This document shows, piece after piece, positions 1 to 8,969 of a DNA stretch of 25,610 bases. The notes under the pieces are model-generated. The model saw nothing but the letters and a program-made list of their open reading frames with translations, had not been told where the DNA came from and searched no databases. This DNA is from Stemphylium vesicarium. Its lineage: Eukaryota; Ascomycota; Dothideomycetes; Pleosporales; Pleosporaceae. The DNA lies in contig QXCR01000273.1 in assembly GCA_004380135.1 (NCBI GenBank), positions 1 to 25,610 on the forward strand, given 5' to 3'. Each line of letters begins with the position of its first letter. The stretch's first letter is position 1. The translations under genes were made by a program, and so were the position numbers.

Positions 1-690
1 GTCGTTGATTGCTTTCCACGGTGCGTTCTTGAGCAGAAGCCGCTCTTGCTGCTGCGGTACTGGCACGGAGCTGTCGAAGACCGTCTCGATCATTCGGTGG
101 TCGGAGCCGTGTTCGGTGTCGTGAGCAGCGCATCTTAGCAGCGTGTCTGCCAGCTCTTTTGACGCTAACACCAGGTCGATTGTCGTCTCGTAGCCTCCGC
201 ACTGCCACGTCTTGGTGCCACGCGGAAGCAGGCTGCTAAGCGCGTGTTCTGTCATCAGCTCGATGATCGGGTCTGCCTCGCCCTGTCTGATCAGCGTTAC
301 CTCCTCTCCTCCCCACAGCTGGTCGTGTTGATTAAAGTCGCCAGCCAGCACCACGTCTACTACCGTGCCGGCCCTTCGTCTCGTCTCCGTAATCACTTTG
401 TCCATCTTATTGCATGCGTCTCGCAGTGCTTGCCGGTCTCCTCCTGGTATGTACACCGACAACATGCTCCGTATCGGCCACCTTCCTTCCCGCCAGGTCG
501 ATGGCACCATCTTGGTCCACTTGTAGTGGAGCATGGGCGTCGTTAGTAGCCGACCCTGGATCCTCCGTGCATGCGGCTCCTGGATAGCTACCACCGACAC
601 GTCTTGCAGCTCTTCGTCGTTCATCAAGCTATCATGTACTTCGCCCTGCTTTCTTACATTAAGCTGGATCATGCGAAATGCTCTATTCAT
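1..690 (-). CDS. LINE ORF2, endonuclease domain (partial, runs off left edge)
   Basis: The minus frame from ATG 690-688 stays open to base 1, giving about 230 residues of an exonuclease-endonuclease-phosphatase fold. Visible motifs are MIQLNVRKQG near the N terminus, AIQEPHA (metal-binding Glu), GDFNQHDQLWGG (Asp and Asn of the active site), IDLVLAS, and SDHRMIE (the catalytic Asp-His). In LINEs this domain nicks target DNA to prime reverse transcription. The start overlaps the ORF1 stop in the string ATGAATAG, so ORF2 is probably translated by reinitiation or frameshifting. No stop or frameshift is visible in this part. The reverse transcriptase would follow outside the window. Confidence 0.85.
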   Translation of the reverse strand, partial: MNRAFRMIQLNVRKQGEVHDSLMNDEELQDVSVVAIQEPHARRIQGRLLTTPMLHYKWTKMVPSTWREGRWPIRSMLSVYIPGGDRQALRDACNKMDKVITETRRRAGTVVDVVLAGDFNQHDQLWGGEEVTLIRQGEADPIIELMTEHALSSLLPRGTKTWQCGGYETTIDLVLASKELADTLLRCAAHDTEHGSDHRMIETVFDSSVPVPQQQERLLLKNAPWKAIND

Positions 691-1661
691 GTTGAGGTGG
701 GTATAGCATCCGACAGTTTCTGCTGAACGACTCGTGCGGTCCTCCGCAAAGCACGCACTTTATCACTGCTTCGCTGCAGCTCTTGTGATGGTGGCCATCT
801 TTCGCGCATCTCCCGCATCTCTGCGCCTTTCGGCACTGGTACGCTTTGTGGCTGAGCTCCTGGCAGTTGTAGCACTGCACCAATCTTCTCTGCTGCCCTC
901 TTGACTAGTTGGTACTCGTCTTCGTCTCTACACGCGATCCTGATCCGGCTCTGGGTCGCGTGGTCGACGGTAACCGCCCGGCATCGCCAGTTCTCTAGGT
1001 TCTCCCTCGTGCGCATCTCTTTTTCCACTGCTGCTCTGACCGTCCCTGCTGACATTCCGCCATTTCCGCCATCTGCCCTGGAGATGTCTACCGTGACGTT
1101 CGGCACGTCAATAGGGGCGAGGATAGTTCTGTTAGGGTGCTGCTGGCTTGCTAGCGTTCCGGAAGTGGCGTTTGGTTCCGCAGGTGCGCTTGCGGCCGCA
1201 ACCGAGGCCCAGGTACGCGCACTGGAGGATGCGGTTGCGGCGAGGTCGTCGACGCGTGCCTTCAGCTCAGCGACTTCGTCGATGAGTTTCACATTGTGAT
1301 CGATAATAGCCTGCTGGTTCTTTCTAATCTCTTTCGTTTCGCGTTCGAGGTTCTGGATAGTCTCATTCTGCTGCTGGATGATCTTGGTTAACGCGGTAAG
1401 CAGATCTTTGTTGGTGGCGGTGCTCTTCCTAGCTTGACGAATAGGTTGGCTGCTCTCGACCTGGATAGTGTCGGAGTCGTCAGCTGATAGGTCTGGCTGT
1501 ACTAGTAGCCTGTTGTAGTGTTCGTTTTGCTTAGTGGTGTTTCTTGCGCGTCTCTTCAGTGGTGCTGGTAGCTCGGTTGGCAAGGATGTCGCGTCGCGGT
1601 CGCGGTCGGGTTCAGGGGTCGAGATTGCCATCTCTCTCCCACGCCCAGATCGCAAACTCAT
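683..1661 (-). pseudogene. LINE ORF1 (gag-like, zinc knuckles) with an internal frameshift
   Basis: From ATG at 1661 the frame encodes a hydrophilic N terminus, a predicted coiled coil (about residues 85-140, rich in Q, E, K and L heptads), an Ala-rich linker, and a compact domain ending near RDEDEYQLVKRAAEKIGA. It then runs out of the gag frame. The adjacent frame from 883 to 683 holds the missing C terminus: CYNCQELSHKAYQC (CX2CX4HX4C), CGRCAKDGHHHKSC (CX2CX4HX4C) and CVLCGGPHESFSRNC (CX2CX3HX6C). The switch must lie between about 895 and 881. The protein would bind the element RNA. The shift is probably a decay mutation; programmed frameshifting is less likely but cannot be excluded from one copy. 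Confidence 0.78.
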
Positions 1662-2302
1662 TTAAGCCCCTTCTCGCAGGTGTCGATTCAATCTCTAAGC
1701 AATCTCTTATGTTGCTACCAGACGTACACTCGCTTGCTATTCCGTTGTTCCTCCACCACTACAGTCCCAACGTCGTACACTCGCTTGCATAATCGGCTTC
1801 CAGTCCTGACTGAGCTCACAGATTGTCCTCGAAGAGATTCTTGCAGCGCCCAGAGACTGTCTTTCTAGATAGAGTATAGCATACGCTCACTTTTTGGTCC
1901 TTGTCGGAATCACGAAAGCCCTCTAATCTGAGCCACCAAGCCAACAAGCCACTTGCTTGTCCGACGCCTCAGTTACTACACGTGACACTGCCGAATGCCC
2001 CAGGCCGTCCCTAGCTTTCTGGACCGTACCTGCATCTTTACAGTCTTGCAACTGATACCACAAGTATTTTACCGTCATTGTTGAGTTAGTATCAGTTGAT
2101 AACCTGAGCTGCATAGATAGCGAGTGAAGTCTTACAAAAGGGTAGCCTCTCTAGCTTATTTAATCTAGAAAGTACACAGCAGCTTTAGGGCAAATTCTAG
2201 TTTAGTATATTCGCTTCTAGTATTGTATTTTCAATAATAACAAATACAACCTTGAAACATTGGACGTTAATTAGCCGTATATTCCACAACAACATCATTA
2301 AC
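1662..2302. other. No gene recognised; LINE leader and intergenic sequence
   Basis: The part next to the LINE (to about 1800) is probably its 5' leader. It contains a short direct repeat, CGTACACTCGCTTGC, at about 1725 and again at about 1774. Beyond 1862 the sequence becomes AT-rich. A 63-codon minus frame at 1923-2114 has no recognisable domain and I do not call it. The segment next to 2303 would be the 3' flank of the NACHT-ankyrin gene. Confidence 0.5.
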
Positions 2303-5008
2303 TCAAGAGGTCCTCAATGCACCCTTAACTCGCAGCAGCGCCAATATCTCTTTGCGGCCACGAGCTGAAGCCGCCTGGAGTGCGTTGTCGTACTCCCCAC
2401 CCGGCGCGTTGACGTCGGCGCCCTTGTCTAGCAGCAGCATCGCGACCTCTTTGTGGCCTCCAGCTGAAGCCACCTGGAGTGCGTTGCCGTAGTATCCATC
2501 CTGGGCGTTGACGTCGGCGCCCTTGTCTAGCAGCAGCATCGCGACCTCTTTGTGGCCTCCAGCTGAAGCCACCTGGAGTGCGTTGCCGTAGTATCCACCC
2601 GGCGCGTTGACGTCGGCGCCCTTGTCTAGCAGCAGCATCGCGACCTCTTTGTGGCCTCCAGCTGAAGCCGCCTGGAGTGCGTTGCCGTAGTATCCACCCT
2701 GGGCGTTGACGTCGGCGCCCTTGTCTAGCAACAGCATCGCGACCTCTTTGTGGCCTCCAGCTGAAGCCGCCTGGAGTGCGATGCCGTAGTGTCCACCCTG
2801 GGCGTTGACGTTGGCGCCCTTGTCTAGCAGCAGCATCGCGACCTCTTTGTGGCCTCCAGCTGAAGCCGCCTGGAGTGCGTTGCCGTAGTATCCACCCTGG
2901 GCGTTGACGTTGGCGCCCTTGTCTAGCAGCATCCGAGTTAGAACAATCGCTCCCTTCTCCGCTGCTATGAACAGTGGGGTTCGGCGTTTCGAATCCTTTG
3001 AGTCAAGGTCCAAGGTCCCCAATCCGATCAGATAGGAACATACGGCTACACTACCGGTCTCCGCTGCATATACGAGTATTCCTACTGTTTTAGAGTACTT
3101 GAAGTCGCGGCCTAGACTGCCTTCTATTCTTTCTTCACTATTATATCCCTCAGGCCCCCTTCTGCCGTGGCCAGCCATTGGCTGACCGGTTTTGAGGCCT
3201 TCGACACATGCCTGCATAGCCTCCTGGTTCCCCATAGCATTGGCTGCGAAGAAGGCGCAACCGTATCGTTCATCCTCCACATCTAGACATGAACCGACTG
3301 ATGGGTAGACCCTGATCAGATTGGCCGCGTTGAGCTCGGCCAGTAGATACAGCAAACTCACGCGTTCCGTGTGCCTACGTATCTCATGCTTCTCAAACAG
3401 GTTGTCGAGCTTGACCCATCGAGGAAGCGGGAAGTTGTCGAGAAAGTCCACCTGGGAGATGCGTCCGTATTCTGCTGCGTCTGCGTGATACAACACGTTG
3501 TGGACGGCATACTCTAGAAAGGGATACGTTTGCGTCGCTGACTTACGTAGGCCTGCTGCGGGTTGCGAGGAGGCTTTCGGAAGATTATCAGGAATTTCCA
3601 AGGGCTTGGCAACATCAATGCTGATGTAGTTGAAGCAGCACTGCTTTAGTCGCTCGTGGCTCTGGCCCTGGAAGTTGCTTCCGAACTCCGGCCAGATCTT
3701 GCCGAGGCCGTTCTCTTTGAGTAGGAAGTCTCTTACCGACTCGTGTATGAACTGAACCCTCTGCTCCTTGGACGCGGTGGCCTCGGCAAGACCTTTGGAC
3801 GAATCGAGGATGAATCGCTTGACCACATCCTTGGTGATCTCCTCAGGGTCCCATTCTGTCACCGCTTCGAGATCGACACCCGATAGGATCGCATGATACA
3901 GCTGCTCCGGACTGAGTGGCTGCTTTGCAAAAAGTATCCACTGGATACACAAGACTAGTCCGTCTTTGTTGTGTGTGTCTCGCGTTAGGATGTCGCGGAA
4001 CAGCTCGTGCAAGTCGCCAGGAATCTCTCGTAGTTTTCGCCGGAGCGCATGGACCTGCCCGCGGTCTGACTCTTTGTTCAAGATGCCGACTACGAGAACA
4101 ACCCACATAAAGATCCCCGACGCTTTCTCCTGGAGCTCGGCCCGAACCTGCTGTGCGATCTTGGTCTTCCCGATCTTCAGCTCGGTCTCGACGTAGTTGG
4201 TGATGTCTTGCGAGTGTCCCTCTTGCCCCTCCAGCACGAGCTCTAACCAGTTGCGGATTGTGATGTGCGGGTAGTGCCGGCTCGAGAAACAGACGTGGAA
4301 GCAGATGCCGTTCGATACAGCTAGGTCGCCCATATGCTCGAAAAACTGGATCATATCCCGAACCTGCTCCTCTTCACACTCGTCAAGCGCATCGATCAAG
4401 CACACGACAGAGGAATCTCCAAGGCCTCGTATAGCTTGCTCTAGCAGCGTCTTCAGCGACTCGGCGTTCCACTGGTGATCTGCGCTGGAACTTGATGACG
4501 AGAGGCTGAGCGAACCGAAGACGCTTTGAAGCGCCGGAAGACGCTCCAGGAGCTGCAGTAGCAGCGAGCGGTATGTCCCGATAGTAGACTTCTCCATGTT
4601 TTCGCCACGTGCGTTGAAGAAGAAAGAGATCACGATGTGGTCCTTCATCATCTTGGGAGCATTAACCAACGCGAACTTCATCAACGTCGACTTTCCTGTC
4701 CCGGCCTTTCCCTTGATCCATAGGAAGCCGTGATGCTCACCTACCTTGGTCTTATCCAGCCAGCTGAGGTACTGCTCACTCTTTAGGAGCCATCTACACG
4801 TCTTGGCGTGGGCGGTCTTGATTGTCATCTGGCGCGCATCAATCTGAGAGAATCTGAGAGAATCTAACAGATTGTGCCTTTGTTCACCGTTTAGCGGTGT
4901 TTGTAAGGGTTCCTGCGAGTGGATAGGAACTAGTATAGTAAGAACAGGTCGTATCCGTACTTGGGCACGGTTGAGGCTACGTACGCGTGATAGCTCGCTG
5001 CCTATCAT
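2303..5008 (-). CDS. NACHT-ankyrin NLR-like receptor (3' exon of a PNP-NACHT-ANK gene)
   Basis: This 901-codon frame encodes a STAND ATPase. The NACHT region has Walker A GKAGTGKS (residues 100-107), a GENMEKSTIGTYRSLLLQLL block, and Walker B VVCLIDALDECE (201-212). A winged-helix/linker region with FIHESVRDFLL follows, then a C-terminal ankyrin array. One diverged repeat (about 675-704) precedes six units of 33 residues (705-901), almost identical to one another. In filamentous fungi such proteins are regarded as intracellular non-self receptors: the repeats sense, NACHT oligomerises, and an N-terminal domain acts. The first 40 or so residues look non-coding, while the real NACHT-associated segment starts near HNLLDSLRFSQIDARQ. 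That fits a 3' exon continuing the PNP frame upstream on the same strand (start 6182). No stops or frameshifts are seen. Confidence 0.9.
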   Translation of the reverse strand: MIGSELSRVRSLNRAQVRIRPVLTILVPIHSQEPLQTPLNGEQRHNLLDSLRFSQIDARQMTIKTAHAKTCRWLLKSEQYLSWLDKTKVGEHHGFLWIKGKAGTGKSTLMKFALVNAPKMMKDHIVISFFFNARGENMEKSTIGTYRSLLLQLLERLPALQSVFGSLSLSSSSSSADHQWNAESLKTLLEQAIRGLGDSSVVCLIDALDECEEEQVRDMIQFFEHMGDLAVSNGICFHVCFSSRHYPHITIRNWLELVLEGQEGHSQDITNYVETELKIGKTKIAQQVRAELQEKASGIFMWVVLVVGILNKESDRGQVHALRRKLREIPGDLHELFRDILTRDTHNKDGLVLCIQWILFAKQPLSPEQLYHAILSGVDLEAVTEWDPEEITKDVVKRFILDSSKGLAEATASKEQRVQFIHESVRDFLLKENGLGKIWPEFGSNFQGQSHERLKQCCFNYISIDVAKPLEIPDNLPKASSQPAAGLRKSATQTYPFLEYAVHNVLYHADAAEYGRISQVDFLDNFPLPRWVKLDNLFEKHEIRRHTERVSLLYLLAELNAANLIRVYPSVGSCLDVEDERYGCAFFAANAMGNQEAMQACVEGLKTGQPMAGHGRRGPEGYNSEERIEGSLGRDFKYSKTVGILVYAAETGSVAVCSYLIGLGTLDLDSKDSKRRTPLFIAAEKGAIVLTRMLLDKGANVNAQGGYYGNALQAASAGGHKEVAMLLLDKGANVNAQGGHYGIALQAASAGGHKEVAMLLLDKGADVNAQGGYYGNALQAASAGGHKEVAMLLLDKGADVNAPGGYYGNALQVASAGGHKEVAMLLLDKGADVNAQDGYYGNALQVASAGGHKEVAMLLLDKGADVNAPGGEYDNALQAASARGRKEILALLRVKGALRTS
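2306..2896 (-). repeat. Six 99-bp tandem repeats encoding near-identical ankyrin units
   Basis: The 3' end of the NACHT gene is a tandem array of period 99 bp (33 codons). Each unit encodes GG-YYGNALQAASAGGHKEVA followed by MLLLDKGADVNAQ, and the last unit is diverged and capped. Units differ mainly at a few codons: N/D before VNA, Q/P after VNA, G/D at the first residue, Y/H/E at residue 3, N/I at residue 6, and A/V in LQ(A/V)AS. Between units the nucleotide sequence is almost unchanged, including third positions, which points to recent duplication or gene conversion rather than only protein-level selection. Confidence 0.92.
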
Positions 5009-5209
5009 GATCAGTAGGGTTTCAGTGGGAGAATGTCACTTAGGGACATGAACGACCTACTCTGCAAAACCACTCTCTGAGCTATTGGAAATTTCGATCT
5101 TTGTGCGCTTGTGAGAAGCCTGATCCGGAGATGATGACTGACGGCAACGTTCTATCTTCGTGTCAATTCGAGTGCATCCTGATAACAATAGAATCGATGA
5201 ACTATTTAC
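5002..5209 (-). other. Putative intron joining the PNP and NACHT frames
   Basis: The PNP frame stops at 5204-5202, just inside a possible donor GTAAAT (G at 5209). A possible acceptor TAG ends at 5002, preceded by a CTGAT branch-like motif at about 5015-5011. Splicing these joins the frames in phase (A plus GC gives Ser). The intervening sequence has stops in the PNP frame. The branch-to-acceptor distance is short, and another acceptor (ACTCGCAG, ending at about 4915) is attractive by sequence but out of phase with this donor, so the exact sites are uncertain. Confidence 0.45.
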
Positions 5210-6182
5210 TTCTGTTGTTCATGGCATCCTCTGCACGGGGTGTGTTCATCACCTCTGCTGCCGGTATCACCGATAACAGCTCCTTCGCATACGCCGCTGC
5301 CGTCCCTGCCCCATAGGCCTGCCACTGGTAGTTCTTGTGTGTGTCAGCGTAGTCGCAGATCCCGCGAATAACAAGACATGGGAAGCTGTTCATCAGCCCC
5401 GCTGCCTCCATCTCAAAGCACAGTACTCCGCCCAGCTCCGCGCTCAGCTTGTCTCGCACAGCAGCATCCTTCATCACCTGGTTGCCAGACGCGATCGTGC
5501 CGTAGTGTACCGTCACCTCTGCTTGGCTCTTGCGTTCTAGTCGTGGCTCTAGATTCTCGATGCTGCACTGGTCGCACGTTGTGCCGCGTTCGTGGTTGTA
5601 GGCCGCTCTGAACAGAAGATCGGGACCTGCTCTACTGCGGCAGAAGGCGGGGTTGCCCTGGAGTATGGATATGTGTTTAGATAGTGTGCTCTTGCCCGAC
5701 CATTCTTTCGCCTGTATCTTGCTTAGAACGCTGAGCAGTGTCCGAGATGGTGAATTTAGCGCTCCGAACCTCTTGAACCCATCTGGCGTCGCTTTTCCAA
5801 GGTCGTACTGTACCACTCCGCCGAAGTTCTGCTGCGGCTGGCTCACCACCACGTCCCCAAGTCGAATGTCTGCCTCTGCGCTGGGAACGCCTCCGCCAAT
5901 GCCCACCATCAGGCCGAATCGAATGGCTTTGAACGCTGCCCGCATCTGTGTCGCCACAGCTGTTGCTGAGTTGGTTCCAATCTGGCCTGCTGGTAGGCAC
6001 CCAATCACAACGTTGTGGCCTGCAACCGATCCCATGCTGTATACGTTCTCGTCGTTATCACCGATCTCGCAAGGGGCGTTTTCGTGCTCCTCATCAAGCA
6101 TCTCCATGGCCGCTGCCATCTCGATAGGCAGCGCGCACACCCATCCTACTGTGTAGTCTTCGCGGCGTAGTCGGCACGGCAT
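5202..6182 (-). CDS. Nucleoside phosphorylase-like (PNP_UDP) domain, N-terminal exon of the NLR
   Basis: The 326-codon frame starts at ATG 6182 and is a nucleoside phosphorylase-family domain of the type fused to fungal NLRs. It begins with DYTVGWVCALPIEMAAAMEM (residues 9-28). The glycine-rich substrate loop is LMVGIGGGVP (91-100), followed by IRLGDVVVSQP (106-116). The base/ribose site motif is FEMEAAGL (256-263), and the C-terminal strand is IRGICDYADTHKN (272-284). By family analogy it would bind or cleave a purine nucleoside or nucleotide; the substrate is unknown here. It lies 193 bp upstream of the NACHT frame on the same strand, in the order normal for PNP-NACHT-ANK proteins. I therefore regard it as their N-terminal effector, although a split into two genes by a stop cannot be ruled out. 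Confidence 0.87.
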   Translation of the reverse strand: MPCRLRREDYTVGWVCALPIEMAAAMEMLDEEHENAPCEIGDNDENVYSMGSVAGHNVVIGCLPAGQIGTNSATAVATQMRAAFKAIRFGLMVGIGGGVPSAEADIRLGDVVVSQPQQNFGGVVQYDLGKATPDGFKRFGALNSPSRTLLSVLSKIQAKEWSGKSTLSKHISILQGNPAFCRSRAGPDLLFRAAYNHERGTTCDQCSIENLEPRLERKSQAEVTVHYGTIASGNQVMKDAAVRDKLSAELGGVLCFEMEAAGLMNSFPCLVIRGICDYADTHKNYQWQAYGAGTAAAYAKELLSVIPAAEVMNTPRAEDAMNNRSK

Positions 6183-6769
6183 TCGGGGCGGTTACGACGG
6201 GAGGGGAGAGGAGAATGGATGAATGACCGTCGGAAATCGATGCATGCGGAACGGAGGGGTTGGTTGTAGTCTGGCAGCAGCGACAGCAGCAGCAGCAGCA
6301 GCAGTGCTTTCGACATCTGTTGTCGCTCAGCCTCAGCCTTGTGGCCGAGGCTGCAGCCTGTCGCCTACATGTTGGCATGGCGAATGCGCAGTGGTGCGGC
6401 TGATGCTGTGGGGGCGAAGCCGTGAGCGCTAGTTAGTAGTGGGGCGGGATCGGCTCGTTCATTGATCACTTGCCCATGGCCCCGCAGCTTGGCAGATCTC
6501 TCACAGGCGAGAGCGCGAAGGAGGCGTTGTCGCCTCAGCCTGGCCGCAGCCTCTCCGCCTTAGCCCGGTCAACGTGCCTTCGCCAGCTGCGCTGCGCCGC
6601 GACGCACCGCTCGCGCATCAGCCGGGAGCCGTGTGCTGTGTACTGTGAGCCCTGCAAGACGCCCCGAGTTGTTGTGCGGCGGCATATTGCCTAGCCACGC
6701 GCGTAATGCACGTGTGGAATGGCAAGGGCAGATGTTACAGCCTCGAGCATATAACGTATTCTATCAGTA
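6183..6769. other. Upstream region of the PNP-NACHT gene; CAG microsatellite; no gene recognised
   Basis: This GC-rich stretch holds the probable promoter of the minus-strand receptor. It includes a (CAG)n run at about 6274-6304 interrupted by one CGA. Short plus-strand frames here have no domain and read as low-complexity. From about 6700 the sequence probably belongs to the outer end of the older transposon that was split by the element at 6770. Confidence 0.5.
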
Positions 6770-8900
6770 CCGTGTCCGTGCGCGCAATGCGCGGATTGCC
6801 GCAATGCGCCGAGGCGTCTTATGCACCTATACTTCACAACACCATAGCTCAACGCCACAATGACGCTGGAAGAAGCCTTTACAGAGTGTGATACTTATAA
6901 AGATGCAGAAGATATTCCTTGGACGCAGATATTAAAAAAGCATGGCGTTGTGCGCTCAACGTTGACGCGAAGATACCGACGCGAGACGCAATCGCGTGAA
7001 GAGCAGGCAATTGCACAACAGAAACTCACCCCGCAACAAGAGGAGGAGCTTGTAAGGTATATAGAAGAGCTTACTGCTCGTCATGTACCCCCTACAAGAG
7101 AGATGATTGCAAATTTCGCGTCAGCAGTCGCCCAAGATCCAGTGAGCGAGAGCTGGGTTACCTCCTTCATCAACAGGCACGCTATCCATCTCATCTCTCA
7201 ATACTCAACGGGTATGGACGCCAACCGCCACAACGCTGATTCATACACTAAGTATGATTTATACTTCAACCTGCTGGAGCGCAAGATCACCGAATATAAG
7301 ATTGACAGCTGCCACACATACAATATGGACGAGAAGGGCTTCATGATTGGAGTCACCACTAGGACCAAACACGTGTTCAGTAGGCGGATGTGGGAGAAAG
7401 GGGAGGTCAAAGCGTCACTTCAAGATGGCAATCGTGCCTGGATTACGCTGCTGGCCTGCGTGTGTGGTGATGGATCAGCTCTGCCGCCAGGTCTCCTCTA
7501 CGAGTCTGCCAACAGCACCATCCAATCAAGCTGGGTAGAGGAAATACAGCCAGGGGTACACTCTGTATTCGTTTCTTCATCTCCTACAGGCTGGACCAAC
7601 AACAGCATAGGCCTTGCATGGCTTGAACAGGTGTTTGATCGCTTCACCAAGACCAAGGCGCGGAGAAAGTGGCGCCTCCTGATCCTTGACGGCCATGGAT
7701 TCCACGTAACGATGGACTTCATTAACTACTGTGATCGGAACAAGATACTCCTGGCTATCCTTCCTCCTCATTCAACCCACACGCTGCAGCCGCTTGATGT
7801 AGTGATGTTCAAACCTCTCTCAACTGCGTACTCAAAGGAGCTCACAACACACCTTCACAATGGCCAGGGCCTATCTGTGATCAAGAAAAGCGACTTCTTC
7901 CACCTATTCTGGAAAGCCTGGACGAGCACGTTTACTCAGGGGTTAATACTCAAGTCTTTTGAGTCTACGGGTATAGCACCCCTCCAGCCCAACGTTATCC
8001 TTCACCGCTTTGCTGAGCCTTCTCCTCAGGCCTCTGATGGCAGCGGAAGCTCTTCTTCAACCTATTCTGGCAAGGATTGGCTCAAAATAGAGACTCTACT
8101 ACGCAAAGTTGCTAAGGATCAGGGCAGTAAGGAGCTAAGGAAGATTAGCCGCTCACTGCACCACATCTCAATCCAAAATCAACTACTCCACAGTGAGGTA
8201 GCAGGCCTTAAAGAGGTGCTTAAGACTCAGAAGAAGCACAAGAACAAGAGCAAAGCTCTTGACTTTCAGGAACCTGATGAACATCAAGGTAAAGCTCTAT
8301 TCTATTCTCCTCATAGAGTAGATAAAGCACGCCAGTATGAGCAAGTAAAACAACAGGAAGAAGAAGCAGAAGAGGTTAGAAAAGCAGAGATGGCTGAACT
8401 CAGGCACGCCAACAAGCTATATAAGGAGCGAGTTGCTCAGGAGAAGCGTGAGCAGCGGGTGAGGGAGAAGGAAGAGCGTAACAAGGCCAAAGCCAAGAAG
8501 GCAGAAGAAGTAGCAGAACGCAAGGCTGAAAGAGAGCGTCGAAAACAAGCCCGCGACGCCCAAGAAGCTCTAAAATTGACTCAAAGAGGCAATAAGAAGA
8601 CTTCAAAAGCTTCTGCAGTCGAGAAGAAGCCTGCGCGTCGTAGTGTGGGCGCGCGTAGTCACCCAAAGCCTGCGACGCCTCCTGCACCACCTCGCACTCA
8701 TACCACCCGCAGCGGCCGCACTGCAACTCTATTTAATTAGTTTATGTAGAGGAAGTTTGTCGCATATACCTATAGAACGCCCTACTAAGATAGTATATAA
8801 TAATAACTATTGTACGGAGCTCTACAGCCTCAATTTTGTAGGTGCGTGTTAGGGTGATTCGGCGCATTGCGGCAATCCGCGCATTGCGCGCACGGACACG
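6770..8900 (+). mobile_element. Intact Fot1/pogo-type DNA transposon with 43-bp TIRs and TA duplication
   Basis: The left terminal repeat occupies 6770-6812 and its exact reverse complement 8858-8900. Both begin, from the outside, CCGTGTCCGTGCGCGCAATG. TA lies immediately outside each end (6768-6769 and 8901-8902), the target duplication expected of the Tc1/mariner/pogo group. The 2131-bp element encloses one uninterrupted transposase gene in the same orientation. Perfect 43-bp repeats and an open transposase suggest a recent insertion. The sequences outside the two TAs probably come from the same older transposon (see 8970-9418). Confidence 0.93.
6860..8740 (+). CDS. Pogo/Fot1-type DDE transposase
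   Basis: This 626-residue frame lies wholly inside the paired inverted repeats. The N terminus is an HTH of psq type (residues 3-40, with GVVRSTLTRRYR), followed by a CENP-B/Tc5-like HTH (about 55-110, ending SWVTSFINRH). The DDE_1 catalytic domain follows, with the three acidic residues in YNMDEKG (Asp157), LILDGHGFH (Asp277) and HTLQPLDVV (Asp313); this DDD arrangement is typical of pogo-like enzymes. The C-terminal third is a long charged coiled coil (about 480-580) and a basic tail, as is common in fungal relatives. It would excise and reinsert the element at TA. The length is full for the family, with no stops or RIP-like damage, so the enzyme may be functional. The start chosen is the first ATG after the TIR. 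Confidence 0.94.
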   Translation: MTLEEAFTECDTYKDAEDIPWTQILKKHGVVRSTLTRRYRRETQSREEQAIAQQKLTPQQEEELVRYIEELTARHVPPTREMIANFASAVAQDPVSESWVTSFINRHAIHLISQYSTGMDANRHNADSYTKYDLYFNLLERKITEYKIDSCHTYNMDEKGFMIGVTTRTKHVFSRRMWEKGEVKASLQDGNRAWITLLACVCGDGSALPPGLLYESANSTIQSSWVEEIQPGVHSVFVSSSPTGWTNNSIGLAWLEQVFDRFTKTKARRKWRLLILDGHGFHVTMDFINYCDRNKILLAILPPHSTHTLQPLDVVMFKPLSTAYSKELTTHLHNGQGLSVIKKSDFFHLFWKAWTSTFTQGLILKSFESTGIAPLQPNVILHRFAEPSPQASDGSGSSSSTYSGKDWLKIETLLRKVAKDQGSKELRKISRSLHHISIQNQLLHSEVAGLKEVLKTQKKHKNKSKALDFQEPDEHQGKALFYSPHRVDKARQYEQVKQQEEEAEEVRKAEMAELRHANKLYKERVAQEKREQRVREKEERNKAKAKKAEEVAERKAERERRKQARDAQEALKLTQRGNKKTSKASAVEKKPARRSVGARSHPKPATPPAPPRTHTTRSGRTATLFN

Positions 8901-8969
8901 GTAAGCGGGCCACATCAGTGAGTGGGCCACCCCACCAAACCCGACGCGACTCTCTACACAACAACGATA

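Larger units (their letters stand above)
1..1661 (-). mobile_element. 5' half of a Tad-type non-LTR retrotransposon (LINE)
   Basis: Two minus-strand frames follow the order expected of a fungal LINE: a gag-like ORF1 with a coiled coil and three zinc knuckles (1661 to 683), then an ORF2 beginning with an apurinic-type endonuclease (690 to the left edge). The reverse transcriptase and 3' end would lie beyond base 1. ORF1 carries a frameshift, so this copy is probably inactive. The 5' boundary is uncertain; the leader may extend to about 1800. Assignment to the Tad clade is an inference from the fungal context and the ORF1 type; the reverse transcriptase is needed to settle it. Confidence 0.82.

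Noticed and set aside
2306..2896. Regular 99-bp repeats that might suggest a CRISPR-like or satellite array
   Set aside because: The units are contiguous, in frame, and encode 33-residue ankyrin repeats of the NACHT protein.
4915..4922. ACTCGCAG as the acceptor of the PNP-NACHT intron
   Set aside because: Good by sequence but out of phase with the GTAAAT donor; only a weak GTGATG donor would match.
5653..6156. 167-codon plus-strand frame opposite the PNP domain
   Set aside because: It mirrors the minus-strand PNP coding sequence; no domain of its own.
6274..6304. CAG trinucleotide run upstream of the PNP gene
   Set aside because: An ordinary interrupted microsatellite; not inside any supported coding frame.
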